Below, one piece after another: positions 6,117-6,148 of a stretch of 6,148 bases of DNA. The DNA is from Acetobacteraceae bacterium (GTDB lineage Bacteria > Pseudomonadota > Alphaproteobacteria > Acetobacterales > Acetobacteraceae). The translations under genes and the position numbers were made by a program. The first letter of the stretch is position 1. The number at the start of each line of letters is the position of its first letter. The notes beneath the pieces are model-generated. The model made no database searches. It had not been told where the DNA came from and worked only from the letters and a program-made list of their open reading frames with translations. The stretch is taken from contig JADYYZ010000279.1 in the NCBI GenBank assembly GCA_020853405.1, forward strand, positions 1 through 6,148, written 5' to 3'.

Positions 6117-6148
6117 CGGGCCGGTGCGCAGATCGGTGATGCCGCTGA

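Overview
The window is GC-rich DNA with densely packed genes. It looks like an alphaproteobacterial chromosome, plausibly Acetobacteraceae-like. This rests on base composition, on a divergent gltX/comEC pair with alphaproteobacterial-type proteins, and on my recollection of similar beta-helix proteins; the lineage call is inference, not a search result. I see no tRNA, rRNA, CRISPR array, insertion sequence or integrase.

Layout from left to right: (1) 1-551, minus: the N-terminal 183 codons of a patatin-like phospholipase that runs off the left edge. (2) 552-735: spacer with a 13-bp tandem repeat and a perfect 11-bp hairpin that looks like the terminator of the next gene. (3) 736-1428, minus: an exported PEP-CTERM protein with a signal peptide and a C-terminal Val-Pro-Glu-Pro / hydrophobic helix / Arg4 sorting tail. 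(4) 1429-1582: its regulatory region, with a sigma-54 -24/-12 element of correct spacing and, about 100 bp upstream of the predicted start site, an imperfect TGT/ACA dyad that could bind an activator. (5) 1583-2974, minus: glutamyl-tRNA synthetase. (6) 2975-3059: short divergent spacer. (7) 3060-5183, plus: ComEC/Rec2 DNA-uptake channel with a C-terminal domain lacking the usual hydrolase metal ligands. (8) 5187-6116, minus: a right-handed parallel beta-helix protein whose stop codon lies three bases from that of comEC and whose frame stays open to the right edge.

The central gltX/comEC block is housekeeping. The flanking genes encode a sorted surface or matrix protein, a lipase-family protein and a beta-helix protein. 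The most interesting signal is regulatory: the PEP-CTERM gene appears to have its own RpoN promoter and a possible enhancer site, which would place it under an activated, probably matrix- or biofilm-related programme separate from its neighbours. I did not find a clearly new multi-gene system.
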